Shown here one piece after another: positions 33,302 to 42,251 of a DNA stretch of 55,250 bases. Below the pieces are notes generated by a model that was not told the DNA's origin, did no database searches, and saw only the letters and a program-made list of their open reading frames with translations. Location: positions 1-55,250 of the forward strand of contig CAZCZS010000001.1 of assembly GCA_964503355.1 (NCBI GenBank), read 5' to 3'. The DNA comes from Mesoaciditoga sp964503355 (GTDB lineage: Bacteria; Thermotogota; Thermotogae; Mesoaciditogales; Mesoaciditogaceae). The translations under genes were made by a program, and so were the position numbers. Position 1 is the stretch's first letter, and the number at the start of each line of letters is the position of its first letter.

Positions 33302-34571
33302 TCACATCCTCCTTACAAATTCGTGTGCCATCCAATCCACGTTACCGGCGCCCATGAACAGGTAAATTTTCGCCTTCAATTTCAAAATTTTTTCAATACC
33401 ATCACTCTTTTTTAGATAAACGGCCTGTGTACCGCGTTTTTCAATTTCATTCACCAACGTTTCAACGTTTACACCTTTTTTTCCATCGCATTTTTCAAAT
33501 GCCCCGAAGATATCGGTTACGAACACCTTTTTAACTTTCGCCAAAGACTCGGCAAAGTTTTTGTATTCCCTTTCAAACCTCGAGTAACGGTGTGGTTCAA
33601 ATATCACCACAACGTCCTTAGCATCGAAATAGGGAAGGACGGAGTCCAAAGCGGCTTTCACTTCGTTAGGTGTGTGAGCGTAATCGCTCACAACTATCGG
33701 TTCATTTTTTTTAAGTATCTCCATTCTTCTTGAAATTCCCGGATAACTTTTTAAAGCATTCAACGAGCTTTCGACGGGTATTCCAATCATCAAACTCGCA
33801 CCGACGGCCGTAACCGCATTTTCCACTTGATAGATTCCTGGAATGGGGAGTTCTCCGAAAAATTCTTCTTTACGATACGTGATTTTGAACCTTTGAGTTG
33901 AAAAATCGGACGCGGTCTTTTCGTACTTCAACCCACCGTTTTCACCGATTCTGAAAAAATCATCTCCGAAGACATCGAAATCAGATGGAACAACAGCCTT
34001 ACGAGCGTTGAAGAGAAATTTTTTGATCGACGTCAATTGCAAATGCGGATCGCCTTTGTACCTTTCAAGATGATCGTAACGAAGATTCGTGAGCACAGCC
34101 ACGTTGGAAACCACATCTTCGATCTTCGGATCTGATTCATCCACTTCCGCCACGATCACACCTTTTCCAAACCTGAAGTTCGAATCGTCAAAGCCTTTTG
34201 AGAAAGCACCACACAACAACGTTGGATCGAGACCGTTTTTTAAGGCTATCCACGCTATCATACAGGTTGTAGAACTTTTCCCATCCGTTCCCGTCACTCC
34301 CAGTGTCGGTTTTACGTATTGAGAAAAGAACTCCATTCTTTCCATAACCTTTATTCCCTTTTTCATCGATTGAAAGAGTTCTGGGTCATCGTCTACAACG
34401 GCAGAAGATCNNNNNNNNNNCAACGTACGCTTTGATGCCATTTTTCACGAGAAAATCGACATTTCGGGAAGGAACGATATCGCTACCGGAGACATCGTGA
34501 CCGATTTTTTTCATGTACAACGCCAAAGCGCTTAAGCCCATTCCGCCTATTCCTATGAAATGAATCTTCAA
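33302..34571 (-). CDS. murC: UDP-MurNAc:L-alanine ligase MurC (interrupted by assembly gap)
   Basis: The first peptide ligase of peptidoglycan synthesis. The N-terminal fragment (34571 to 34421) begins KIHFIGIGGMGLSALALYM, the MurC nucleotide loop. After a 10-N placeholder the sequence resumes (SSAVVDDDPELF) in another frame and continues to the end with ATP loop VTGTDGKSSTT, VDESDPK and SDYAHTPNEVKAAL. Compared with other MurC proteins only some 10-20 residues seem missing, so the frame change reflects the unknown gap length and not a real mutation. The start is a TTG overlapping the upstream stop (TTGA). It lies apart from the main mur cluster, beside tatD. Confidence 0.9.
34411..34420. other. 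Assembly gap (10 N) inside murC
   Basis: Ten N separate two parts of murC that lie in different frames, so the true length of the missing sequence is unknown. Confidence 0.99.
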
Positions 34572-35104
34572 GTTCGAACGACCTTCTTCGATTCAAAATA
34601 CCCCAAGATGATTCCAAGTACGACTGACCATAAAGCCGCAAGACCTATTTGATAATTCATCGGTAAAGAGAAGGTGACGGTGTGGGCCGGTATCCAAAAC
34701 CAAACCAACGTCCATATGGCCCCTTTCATGTTTGAGTAATTACGTTGTCGCATGAAGAAATTGTCCAAAAAACGGTGAGAGTAAATCATTATCGGTCCAA
34801 AGATAAGGTTCGTAAAAGACGAAACGGCAAAGGCGCGTACGAAAACGTTCGTGTCAGCCGACGATGGAAGCAGATGTTCCAACACCAAAGCGTGAGTGAA
34901 GCCGAAAAAGCCGACAAACGCGTACTTTATCATTATCGCCAAAATAGACCATACCAACATTTTCTTCAAAGCGGTGGAAAGGCCAAAAAGATTTCTATGT
35001 GCCATCTTTCTGGATATGATTTCTCCGATCGTTCCAAGAATTGCAAATTGAACTACGGCTGATATGATTGGATAGCTCTTGACGAATTCGACGTATAAAT
35101 TCAT
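34568..35104 (-). CDS. Membrane protein with Mpv17/PMP22-like pattern
   Basis: A 178-aa polytopic membrane protein with four hydrophobic segments. The order of motifs - GEIISRK near the N-terminus, FGPIMIYSHRFLD in the middle, then a W-rich helix and WFWIPAHTVTFSLP followed by a final helix - recalls the Mpv17/PMP22 family (GP...HxWYxxLD, then W-x-P-x-x-x-x-x-F-x-x-VP). That family is mainly eukaryotic, with bacterial relatives; its molecular function is unsettled. The match is from memory of the motif only. The ATG follows GGAGG; the stop overlaps the murC TTG start. Confidence 0.6.
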   Translation of the reverse strand: MNLYVEFVKSYPIISAVVQFAILGTIGEIISRKMAHRNLFGLSTALKKMLVWSILAIMIKYAFVGFFGFTHALVLEHLLPSSADTNVFVRAFAVSSFTNLIFGPIMIYSHRFLDNFFMRQRNYSNMKGAIWTLVWFWIPAHTVTFSLPMNYQIGLAALWSVVLGIILGYFESKKVVRT

Positions 35105-35175
35105 ATCGATCCTCCATTTTTATTTTTCTCGCTCGTGCACTTGCCGTTTTACACTTGGATATTTTTTGTCGTTCT

Positions 35176-35583
35176 TCAATCGTTGGGGAGATACACTTCC
35201 GCTTCACCGGAGATGACTTTTACCTCTCCATCGAAGACATCCGTTATCAGATAAAGTCTGCGTTTCTCGTCGTTTTTCGATTTCACCTCAACATGTATCT
35301 TCACCTCGTCACCCACGTAAACTGGCTTTCTGAATTTTAAATTCTGTGAAACGTAGATCGTGCCGGCACCGGGAAAATCATGACCAAGTACCTTGGATAT
35401 AAGGGAGGCCACGAGCATACCATGTGCGATCCTTCTTTTAAAGATCGTTTTCTTGGCAAATTCTTCATCCAAGTGGAGAGGGTTGTTGTCTCCTGTTATT
35501 TCGGCAAAGGTTCTCACCATTTCATCGGTTACCATCGCTTTAACTTCTTTAAAATCTCCCGTATTTATCTCTTCGAATTTCAT
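35176..35583 (-). CDS. MaoC-like (R)-specific enoyl-CoA hydratase
   Basis: A 135-aa hot-dog-fold hydratase. The hydratase-2 motif FAEITGDNNPLHLDEEFA (about residues 24-41) supplies the catalytic Asp and His, followed by AHGMLVASLISKVLG and FRKPVYVGDEVKIHVEV. The size and pattern match PhaJ/MaoC proteins that hydrate trans-2-enoyl-CoA or acyl-ACP to the (R)-3-hydroxy form. The ATG at 35583 follows GGAAGTG. It is divergent from rlmB. The physiological substrate cannot be read from the sequence; a CoA-transferase pair lies about 12 kb away on the other strand. Confidence 0.88.
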   Translation of the reverse strand: MKFEEINTGDFKEVKAMVTDEMVRTFAEITGDNNPLHLDEEFAKKTIFKRRIAHGMLVASLISKVLGHDFPGAGTIYVSQNLKFRKPVYVGDEVKIHVEVKSKNDEKRRLYLITDVFDGEVKVISGEAEVYLPND

Positions 35584-35670
35584 ACGTTTCACACTTCCTT
35601 TCATGTTAAAATGGGTTTGAGCTATCAAAAACGATCAAAAGAGCTTCAAGTTGAGATGAAAGGCGTTTGT

Positions 35671-35676
35671 ATTATA
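35671..35676 (-). promoter_or_regulatory. Candidate -10 element of the maoC-like gene
   Basis: A perfect TATAAT on the minus strand (35676 to 35671) lies in the divergent gap between the maoC-like gene and rlmB, about 90 nt before the ATG. No convincing -35 or TGn extension is visible, so this is tentative. Confidence 0.35.
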
Positions 35677-35709
35677 CGACATCATCGAAGATAAAACGAG
35701 GGGATTTCA

Positions 35710-36438
35710 ATGATAATTTACGGAAGAAACGTCATAAGGGAAGCACTCAACGCTCACGTGCATCTCAGTAAAGTTTACGTGTTGGATTCAAAGAATTTAT
35801 CTCAAGAGATGAAACAACTTGAAAATCGCATCAGACATTTGAAGATCACCATCGAGAAGGTGAACGAGAAAAAATTGGATGCGATATGCCATTCCAAAGA
35901 TCATCAAGGAATAGCGGCGAAGATGAAATCCTATCGTTATGAAGAAACTCGAAATATATTGGAAAAGATAGATCACGATCCGTTCATACTCATTTTAGAC
36001 AGAGTTCAAGATCCACACAATTTTGGTGCCATCATAAGAAGCGCTTACGGAGCGGGAGTTGATTTCATCATAATTCCGGAAAAGGGTGGATGCCCCGTCA
36101 CCCCGGCCGTTTTGAAAACTTCGGCGGGTTACGCTTTTAAAATGCCCATATGCGTTGAAAAAAACCTTGCCCGAATCGTAGAAGAATTGAAAAAGAGGGG
36201 AATTTGGGTCTACTCCGCCGTCATGAACGGAATACCATACGACGAAATGGATCTTAAAGGGCCAATAGCCATTATCTTTGGAAATGAGGGAAATGGTGTG
36301 AGAAGGCTGCTCATCGAAAAAAGTGACGGGAAAGTTTCCATTCCAATGGCAAGAAAGATGGACTCGCTCAACGTTTCGGTTAGCGTAGCGGTGATGGTTT
36401 TCCGTGTTATGGAGGCGAGAAAGAATGCCGATAATTGA
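35710..36438 (+). CDS. rlmB: SpoU-type RNA 2'-O-ribose methyltransferase (RlmB-like)
   Basis: A 242-aa SPOUT methyltransferase with an N-terminal substrate-binding domain (MIIYGRNVIREAL, KDHQGIAA). The knotted catalytic domain shows LDRVQDPHNFGAIIRSAYGAG (motif 1 Asn/Arg), IFGNEGNGVRRLL (motif 2) and VSIPMARKMDSLNVSVSVAV (motif 3). RlmB methylates G2251 in the 23S rRNA P loop; TrmH/RlmB paralogues are hard to separate without alignment. The ATG follows GAGGGG. The mutL start lies inside its last codons. Confidence 0.92.
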   Translation: MIIYGRNVIREALNAHVHLSKVYVLDSKNLSQEMKQLENRIRHLKITIEKVNEKKLDAICHSKDHQGIAAKMKSYRYEETRNILEKIDHDPFILILDRVQDPHNFGAIIRSAYGAGVDFIIIPEKGGCPVTPAVLKTSAGYAFKMPICVEKNLARIVEELKKRGIWVYSAVMNGIPYDEMDLKGPIAIIFGNEGNGVRRLLIEKSDGKVSIPMARKMDSLNVSVSVAVMVFRVMEARKNADN

Positions 36439-38205
36439 ATTACCAGCGCAAGTTGTGAGAAGAATTGCAGCTGGAGAAGTTGTCGATCATCCCTCGTCGG
36501 TGGTAAAGGAGCTTATCGAAAACAGTTTAGACGCGATGGCCGATAGGATAAAGATATCAATTTACAACGGTGGAAAGTCGAAGATAGTGGTAGATGATAA
36601 CGGTATCGGCATGTCTGGCGAAGAGCTGAAAATAGCCGTTTTACCGCATACAACTTCCAAGATAAAAAAATTCGAAGATCTATTCAAGATAAACTCTTAC
36701 GGCTTTAGAGGAGAAGCTTTAGCGTCTATTGGAGCGGTTTCGAAGATGGTTGTGGAAAGTTCTCAAAATGACGAGATAGGTTCGACCATAGAGGTAAGTG
36801 GAGGAAAGGTTGGAGAAGTTACGACCATTGCAAAAGGTAAAGGAACAAGGGTAACGGTGCTTGATCTCTTTTTCAACGTTCCCGCGAGGAGGAAGTTCTT
36901 GAGTTCCGCTTCAGTTGAAACTCGCATGGTCACGGAAATCGTCCAAAAATTCATCCTTTCTCATGATGTGGAAATTCATTACGCTCACGATGACCAGGAA
37001 GTTTTCAACGTCAAGAAAGGCACGCCGTTGGATCAAAGGATAAAAACCGTTCTCGCAGATGTGGAATTACTCAAGGTTGATTCGATCTTCGGTGGTGTGA
37101 GAATTCATGGATACGTGAGTCCGCCTTACGTGGGAAGGAAAAACAGAACAAACGAAATCCTTTTCGTCAACGGCAGATACGTTAGAAGTGGTCTCTTGAT
37201 GAAAGCTGTGGAAGTTGGATATGCCGAACATTTAAAGAAGGGTGAATTTCCCATAGCGGTCTTGTTCGTGGAATTACCTCCTCAGCTTGTAGACGTAAAC
37301 GTTCATCCTCAGAAACTCGAGGTCAAATTCAGCGATAATTCGAAGATATTTTCAATGGTGGTCGGAGCTGTGAAAAAGGCCTTGGCTTTACCAAGCGTTT
37401 TCCAGATACCACAGATACCCCAAGAAAAACCGCTTAANNNNNNNNNNNNNNNNNNNNNNNNNNNNNNNNNNNNNNNNNNNNNNNNNNNNNNNNNNNNNNN
37501 NNNNNNNNNNNNNNNNNNNNNNNNNNNNNNNNNNNNNAAAATTTTGAAAAATCCCGTGACTCTTGGAAGCCTTCGAACGTTCAACCTCAACCTTCGTTTA
37601 ACGAAATGAAGATGGATTTTCGAAAAAATTCATCCAAAAACTCTTACCAACAAGAACAAAGAGAAAAATTATCGGAATCGAGATTTTTGGGAATCCTGCA
37701 CGGTAGATACATAGCCTGTGAATCTGAAAGTTCTTTGTATCTTGTGGACATGCACGCCCTTCACGAGAGAATTCTGTACGATGAATTCAAAAAAAATTCC
37801 AACCCAACACCGCAAAAACTCATGATACCGATAAAACTTCACCTCAATCAAGTTCAAAAAGCCCTTCTCGAAGAAAAAGAAGAAGAGATAAAAGCCCTTG
37901 GATTCGAATGGTCTTCGGACGAACTCATCGCCGTTCCGCAGATTGCACATCCTTTGGATTGGAAAGAGGTGTTCATAGAAGTTCTTGAGGAATTTCGCTT
38001 GTCTTTTGCCAAGGATCCAAGAGACGGTTTTTTCGCGACACTAGCGTGTAAAGCCGCAGTGAAAAGTGAAGAAAAAGTGTCGGACGAGGAGATACATGAA
38101 CTTTTGAAAAAGCTGGATGAGCTTGAAGTTTGGTCGTGTCCCCATGGAAGACCTTTGGTGTACGCCATAGAATTCAAAAGATTGGATAGGTACTTTGGTC
38201 GATGA
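36425..38205 (+). CDS. mutL: DNA mismatch repair protein MutL, endonuclease type (interrupted by assembly gap)
   Basis: The N-terminal GHKL ATPase (36425-37437) shows IAAGEVVDHPSSVVKELIENSLDA, VDDNGIGM, TSKI and GFRGEALASI, then FVNGRYV and VDVNVHPQKLEVKF. After a 100-N placeholder the frame changes and the C-terminal dimerisation/nuclease domain follows: DMHALHERILYDEF matches the DQHAxxERxxYE metal motif, with ACKAAVK and CPHGRP. This is therefore an incising MutL, as in bacteria without MutH. The linker lies in the gap. The ATG at 36425 follows GGAGGCG and overlaps rlmB by 14 nt; the stop overlaps dprA. Confidence 0.93.
37438..37537. other. Assembly gap (100 N) inside mutL
   Basis: One hundred N, a standard scaffold placeholder, fall in the variable linker of mutL. 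The two halves are in different frames, so the real length differs from 100. Confidence 0.99.
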
Positions 38206-39122
38206 ATATAGAAGAAGCGCTCTTCACCGTCTTAAAAACTTCAAACGCACAAGAAGTGGAAAGGGAAATACAAATGGCAAAAAAACTGGGTGTAACTCTC
38301 ATACCATTTGGAGATGAAAGATATCCAGAATTTTTGTCGCAAATTCACGACCCTCCTCCCCTTCTGTACGCGAAGGGAAGAATCGATATTCTGAAGAATT
38401 TTTCGATAGCCATCGTTGGATCTAGAAAGGCCACATCCTACGGTAAAATGGTGGCGATGAATCTGGCACGAGATCTGGCCCAACGTTCGGTCACGATAGT
38501 CAGCGGTTTGGCGTACGGAATAGATTCTTCGGCTCATCTGGGCGCTTTGAAAAGCGGAAAAACCGTGGCGGTTCTTGGAAATGGTGTTGACGTAGTTTAC
38601 CCTTCGTCAAATCGACAGCTCTTCGAAGAGATCTCCAAAAAAGGCTGTATAGTGAGTGAATTTCCATTCGGTTTCAAACCGCAAAAATGGACTTTTCCGA
38701 AAAGGAATCGGATAATCGCGGGACTTTCAATGGGTGTGGTTGTGGTAGAAGCCGAGAAGAAAAGCGGATCTTTGATAACCGCAAGGTTGGCACTCGAAGA
38801 GGGCAGAGAGGTCTTCGCGATTCCCGGTGAGATCTTTTCAAAAACAAGTGAAGGGACGAACGCGTTGATAAAAAGCGGTGCGAAATGCGTTACCTCTTTT
38901 GAAGACGTACTTGATGAATTCGGATATCTTTCATTCTCCTCAAAGCCTCAAACCAAAGATGAAGATCCGATAATCGACGTTTTGAAAGATGGACCTAAGA
39001 GCTTTGAAGAGATAAGGATTTCCTTGAAAATGCCGATTTCGCGGTTGAGTGAGAAACTCACGCTCTTGGAAATAGATGGAAAAGTGATGTATGATGACAA
39101 CGGAAAGTACATGTTGATATAA
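38202..39122 (+). CDS. dprA: DNA-processing protein DprA
   Basis: A 306-aa RecA-loading protein for incoming single-stranded DNA during natural transformation. The Rossmann-like core contains the usual signature: AIVGSRKATSYGK, TIVSGLAYGIDSSAH, TVAVLGNGVDVVYPSSN, SEFPFG, KWTFPKRNRIIAGLS and VVVEAEKKSGSLITA. A C-terminal winged-helix domain (from about residue 245, FEEIRISLKMPISRLSEKL) follows. The N-terminal SAM domain is short. It overlaps mutL as ATGA, and a promoter for the next gene overlaps its stop. Confidence 0.95.
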   Translation: MNIEEALFTVLKTSNAQEVEREIQMAKKLGVTLIPFGDERYPEFLSQIHDPPPLLYAKGRIDILKNFSIAIVGSRKATSYGKMVAMNLARDLAQRSVTIVSGLAYGIDSSAHLGALKSGKTVAVLGNGVDVVYPSSNRQLFEEISKKGCIVSEFPFGFKPQKWTFPKRNRIIAGLSMGVVVVEAEKKSGSLITARLALEEGREVFAIPGEIFSKTSEGTNALIKSGAKCVTSFEDVLDEFGYLSFSSKPQTKDEDPIIDVLKDGPKSFEEIRISLKMPISRLSEKLTLLEIDGKVMYDDNGKYMLI

Positions 39123-39123
39123 T
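39115..39123 (+). promoter_or_regulatory. Extended -10 promoter at the end of dprA
   Basis: TGaTATAAT at 39115-39123 is a perfect extended -10 that includes the dprA stop codon (TAA at 39120-39122). Transcription would begin near 39130, only about 12 nt before the ATG of the ABC ATPase, leaving just enough leader for its GGAGGT Shine-Dalgarno. Confidence 0.55.
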
Positions 39124-39141
39124 CCAAAATGGAGGTCAAAG

Positions 39142-39894
39142 ATGGGAAAGGCTATCGTTGCAAAGAATTTGAGGAAATCTTTCGGTGGCATCTTGGCCGT
39201 TAATTCCGTGAGCTTTGAAGTTTACAGCGGGGAAATATACGGTTTCTTAGGACCGAACGGTGCCGGAAAGACGACTACTTTGAGAATGCTGACTGGCATC
39301 TTAAAACCGACGTCCGGAAGCGCTGAGATATTGGGAATGGATGTCTTTGAACATCCTCTTGAAGTCAAAGCAAAAATAGGTGTCGTTCCAGACGAACCGA
39401 ACATCTACGAAAATTTAACAGGACAAGAATTTTTGGAATTCATAGCTTCCGTCTTTTCGATGAAATGGGATGAAGTAAATCAAAGGGTATCCGAACTTTG
39501 TAAGGCTTTTGATGTGAATTTTTTATCTAAATTCATAGGTGATTACTCTCATGGCATGAGACAAAAACTCATGCTGATCTCCGTTTTGATGAGAAAGCCA
39601 AAAGTTCTTTTCTTGGACGAACCAACGGTCGGATTGGACGCGAAAAGTGCGAAGATACTGAAGATGCTTCTCAAAAAGTACGCAGATGAGGGAGCGGCAA
39701 TTTTCATGACGACGCACGTACTCGAAATAGCGGAAAAAATGTGCGACAGAATAGGCATCATAGACAACGGAAACCTCATAGCCGAGGGAACGCTTGAAGA
39801 GTTAAGAAACAAATCCCGAAAAGAATCTCTTGAGGACATCTTTCTATCTTTGACAGGTGAAGATGAGATCAAGGAGATAGTCGATAATCTATGA
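39142..39894 (+). CDS. ABC-2 type exporter ATPase
   Basis: A 250-aa ATP-binding subunit of a CcmA/NatA-like exporter. Motifs are Walker A GPNGAGKTTT (about residue 38), a Q-loop region (VVPDEPNIYENLTG), the variant signature YSHGMRQKL, Walker B VLFLDEPTVGLD and switch His TTHV. The signature SHGMRQK in place of LSGGQ is common in this exporter group. It overlaps the permease gene as ATGA. The cargo is unknown. GGAGGT precedes the ATG, and a likely promoter sits at 39115. Confidence 0.92.
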   Translation: MGKAIVAKNLRKSFGGILAVNSVSFEVYSGEIYGFLGPNGAGKTTTLRMLTGILKPTSGSAEILGMDVFEHPLEVKAKIGVVPDEPNIYENLTGQEFLEFIASVFSMKWDEVNQRVSELCKAFDVNFLSKFIGDYSHGMRQKLMLISVLMRKPKVLFLDEPTVGLDAKSAKILKMLLKKYADEGAAIFMTTHVLEIAEKMCDRIGIIDNGNLIAEGTLEELRNKSRKESLEDIFLSLTGEDEIKEIVDNL

Positions 39895-41510
39895 ACCGTT
39901 TCATAAAAGGTTTGCTAATACTGGTAAAATACAGAATACTGATGTGGTCGAATATCCCAAAAAGACGGGGAAGAAGGAAACAGCCTGCGTGGCTTTTCAT
40001 CGTGATCTTCGCTGCCATAGCGTTATCTTTTGGGATACCTGGGTATTTTTTGTTGAAAGACCTCTTCGTCTCTTATTCGCAGGTTTCATTGGGAAACTTA
40101 ACGTTGGCGGATCTGTTTTTGGAGATATCGTTGCTTGGAGTTTTGACTTTGGTTTTGTTGTTGGACACACCGGCCATAATTTTAAGCGTATTCATGAGTG
40201 AAGATGTGGAGTACCTTTTGAGCTTGCCTTTGCCTCAATCGTCCATATTCTACTTCAAGATGTTGGAAACGCTTATCGAAGGAACTTTTCCCGCTTTGTT
40301 TTTCATACCGGTGCTTTTGGCGTATTCAAAGGTGTCTCACATGAGTTGGTATGCTGTACTTTACGCTTTTTTGCTCTATTTCTTTTACGTGCTTCTTTGC
40401 GCGGGGATCGCGGGTTTTATATCTTTGGTGATGTCAAAGATGGTCTCAAAAAGTGGTACGAAAAGGTTCATGTTCTTTTCAAGTTTGATAACTCTGGCTG
40501 CCGCCTATTTGATGATACAAGTCACTTCGATGCCGACGCTTAAAGCTCAAAACGTGGAACGAGTTCTTAACGCTTACGCTCAGAAGATAAATTCCTATCT
40601 TTGGCCTTCCACGTGGTTTTTGAAGGGTTTGAAAGGGGAAATTTTGTACTCACTTCTTCTCGTGGGAGTGGCGCTTTTGGTATTTTGGATCTCGTTCATA
40701 GTCGCGAAAAGATGGCTGTTAAGCGGATTTTCCAACGTCAAAAGCTCTTCATCTAAAAAGAAGGTGAAAAGATACAAAGTCAAAGGCGTCTTTTCGGCCT
40801 TGATTTCGAAAGAATTAAAACTCTTAAAAAGAGAGCCATCTGTTCTTTTCATGGTGCTTTATCCGGCCATATTTCCGATAATATTCGTTCTTCCATCTGG
40901 CGGAACACAAAAAACTTTCATAACCGGCGAAGCTGCCGGTGTATTTATGGCGTCGACTTATCTTATAATATCAATGGCATCGTTGGTTTCCATAGATGTG
41001 AAAGCCGAGTGGATTTTAAAGAGTCTTCCCGTTAAAAGAAGTTCGATGCTTTGGGCCAAAGTGTTGACGGTAAGCGGAATTTACATGGGAGTTTTAACTC
41101 TGACTTTTTCGGGCATTTCCGCCTTCCTTGGCGGGATATGGTACGCCATCATAACGTTGATTCTGGCAATACCTATGTTCTTATCTTCTTCTTTCTTTGG
41201 AGCGTACGCGGTTACGAAATGGCCAAATCCATCTGGTGGCGTTAGGAAGCCGCTGAACATAAGTGGAAGTCTTGTTTCGATGATGGTGGGGTTTTTGGCA
41301 GCGGCGTGTGTAACGGTCGAAAGTCTTTACATCTATTTCAAATTTTTCAAAGGGAACTTCAAGATCTTCAGCTGGCAAAATAGAACGGTGGATTTTCTCT
41401 TGTTCTTGATCTTGCCTGCTTTTTTGGAGCTTGTCTTTATAACGTTCACTTTTAAAAAAGTAAAGAAAATGGATTGGGGTGATCCTTTTGAAAATCGAAA
41501 CGCGAAGTGA
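39891..41510 (+). CDS. ABC-2 type exporter permease, large
   Basis: A 539-aa membrane protein with about twelve hydrophobic segments in two similar halves, each preceded by a charged cytoplasmic stretch. The second half begins around ALISKELKLLKREPSVLFMVLYP (about residue 300), a layout like a fused dimer of ABC-2 permeases. SEDVEYLLSLPLPQSSIFYFKMLET in the first half mirrors KAEWILKSLPVKRSSMLWAKVLT in the second, supporting internal duplication. It partners the ATPase encoded just upstream. The substrate is unknown. It overlaps the STAS gene by 23 nt. Confidence 0.85.
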   Translation: MNRFIKGLLILVKYRILMWSNIPKRRGRRKQPAWLFIVIFAAIALSFGIPGYFLLKDLFVSYSQVSLGNLTLADLFLEISLLGVLTLVLLLDTPAIILSVFMSEDVEYLLSLPLPQSSIFYFKMLETLIEGTFPALFFIPVLLAYSKVSHMSWYAVLYAFLLYFFYVLLCAGIAGFISLVMSKMVSKSGTKRFMFFSSLITLAAAYLMIQVTSMPTLKAQNVERVLNAYAQKINSYLWPSTWFLKGLKGEILYSLLLVGVALLVFWISFIVAKRWLLSGFSNVKSSSSKKKVKRYKVKGVFSALISKELKLLKREPSVLFMVLYPAIFPIIFVLPSGGTQKTFITGEAAGVFMASTYLIISMASLVSIDVKAEWILKSLPVKRSSMLWAKVLTVSGIYMGVLTLTFSGISAFLGGIWYAIITLILAIPMFLSSSFFGAYAVTKWPNPSGGVRKPLNISGSLVSMMVGFLAAACVTVESLYIYFKFFKGNFKIFSWQNRTVDFLLFLILPAFLELVFITFTFKKVKKMDWGDPFENRNAK

Positions 41511-41814
41511 AGGAAGTTATCTCATCGTCTCTTTGACCGGTGACTTTGACGTTGAAAGTTCCGAAGAGTTAAAAAACGAAGTCAGAAAAAAACTTTCATC
41601 AAGCACGCCAAACGTGGTTATGGACTTGACAAACGTCAGCTACGTGGACAGCTCTGGTTTGGGAACGCTCATAGCGCTTCAAAAGGACGCAAGATTCAAC
41701 GGTGGTTCTTTGTGTATAGTTGGCGCTTCATCTCAAATCAAACGCGTTATGAAGATGACCAATCTCTACAGATTGTTCACATTTTACGACAAATTGGAAG
41801 AGGTGATAAAGTGA
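41488..41814 (+). CDS. STAS-domain anti-sigma factor antagonist-like protein
   Basis: A 108-aa SpoIIAA/RsbV-like protein. The phosphorylatable serine lies in VSYVDSSGLGTLIAL (about residue 54), the canonical STAS motif, and the fold pattern (LIVSLTGDFDVESSEELKNEV ... PNVVMDLTNV) is complete. Such proteins bind anti-sigma kinases and are reset by PP2C phosphatases; neither is encoded nearby. The TTG at 41488 is placed after GGGGTGATC; the GTG at 41479 is within that Shine-Dalgarno. It overlaps rpiB as GTGA. Confidence 0.87.
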   Translation: MKIETRSEGSYLIVSLTGDFDVESSEELKNEVRKKLSSSTPNVVMDLTNVSYVDSSGLGTLIALQKDARFNGGSLCIVGASSQIKRVMKMTNLYRLFTFYDKLEEVIK

Positions 41815-42251
41815 AAATTTCGATAGGAAGCGATCATGCCGGTTTTGCGCTTAAAGAACACGTCGTGAAATATTTGAAATCCAAAGGAATAGAAGTTTTG
41901 GATGTGGGAACGCATTCGGAAGAATCGGTGGATTATCCCGTTTTTGCCGAAAAAGTTTCAAAAGATGTTATAGGAGGAAAAGCGGATTACGGAATTTTGA
42001 TATGTGGAACAGGCTTGGGAATGTCCATATCCGCGAACAAGTTCAAAGGTATTTACGCCACTTTGTGTCTTTATCCAACGATGGCAAAGTACGCAAGACT
42101 TCACAACAACGCGAATGTGCTCGTCATGGCCGGAAGGTTGATGGGCCCCACACTTGCCGAGGAAACCGTTGACGCATTCTTGGAAACGGAGTTTTCAGGA
42201 GGAAGGCATCAACGAAGAATTGACGAAATAAAGGAGTTTGAGAATCGTTGA
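41811..42251 (+). CDS. rpiB: Ribose-5-phosphate isomerase B
   Basis: A 146-aa enzyme interconverting ribose 5-phosphate and ribulose 5-phosphate in the pentose phosphate pathway. KISIGSDHAGFALKEHV is the N-terminal signature. The catalytic Cys lies in ILICGTGLGMSISANKFKGI (about residue 66), and HNNANVLVMAGR and the C-terminal GGRHQRRIDEI complete the active site. A GTG start at 41811 overlaps the STAS stop (GTGA) behind GAGGTGAT; a longer in-frame ATG lies within the STAS gene and was rejected. Confidence 0.95.
   Translation: MKISIGSDHAGFALKEHVVKYLKSKGIEVLDVGTHSEESVDYPVFAEKVSKDVIGGKADYGILICGTGLGMSISANKFKGIYATLCLYPTMAKYARLHNNANVLVMAGRLMGPTLAEETVDAFLETEFSGGRHQRRIDEIKEFENR

Noticed and set aside
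34386..34571. Apparent frameshift splitting murC into two reading frames
   Set aside because: The break coincides with a 10-N placeholder; the missing residues and frame change are explained by the gap.
35380..35694. Plus-strand reading frames opposite the maoC-like gene
   Set aside because: They are antisense shadows of a clear hydratase gene with conserved catalytic motifs.
37309..37609. Apparent truncation of mutL with a second short gene starting at 37606
   Set aside because: The second frame is open back to the 100-N gap and encodes the MutL linker and nuclease domain, so this is one gene across an assembly gap.
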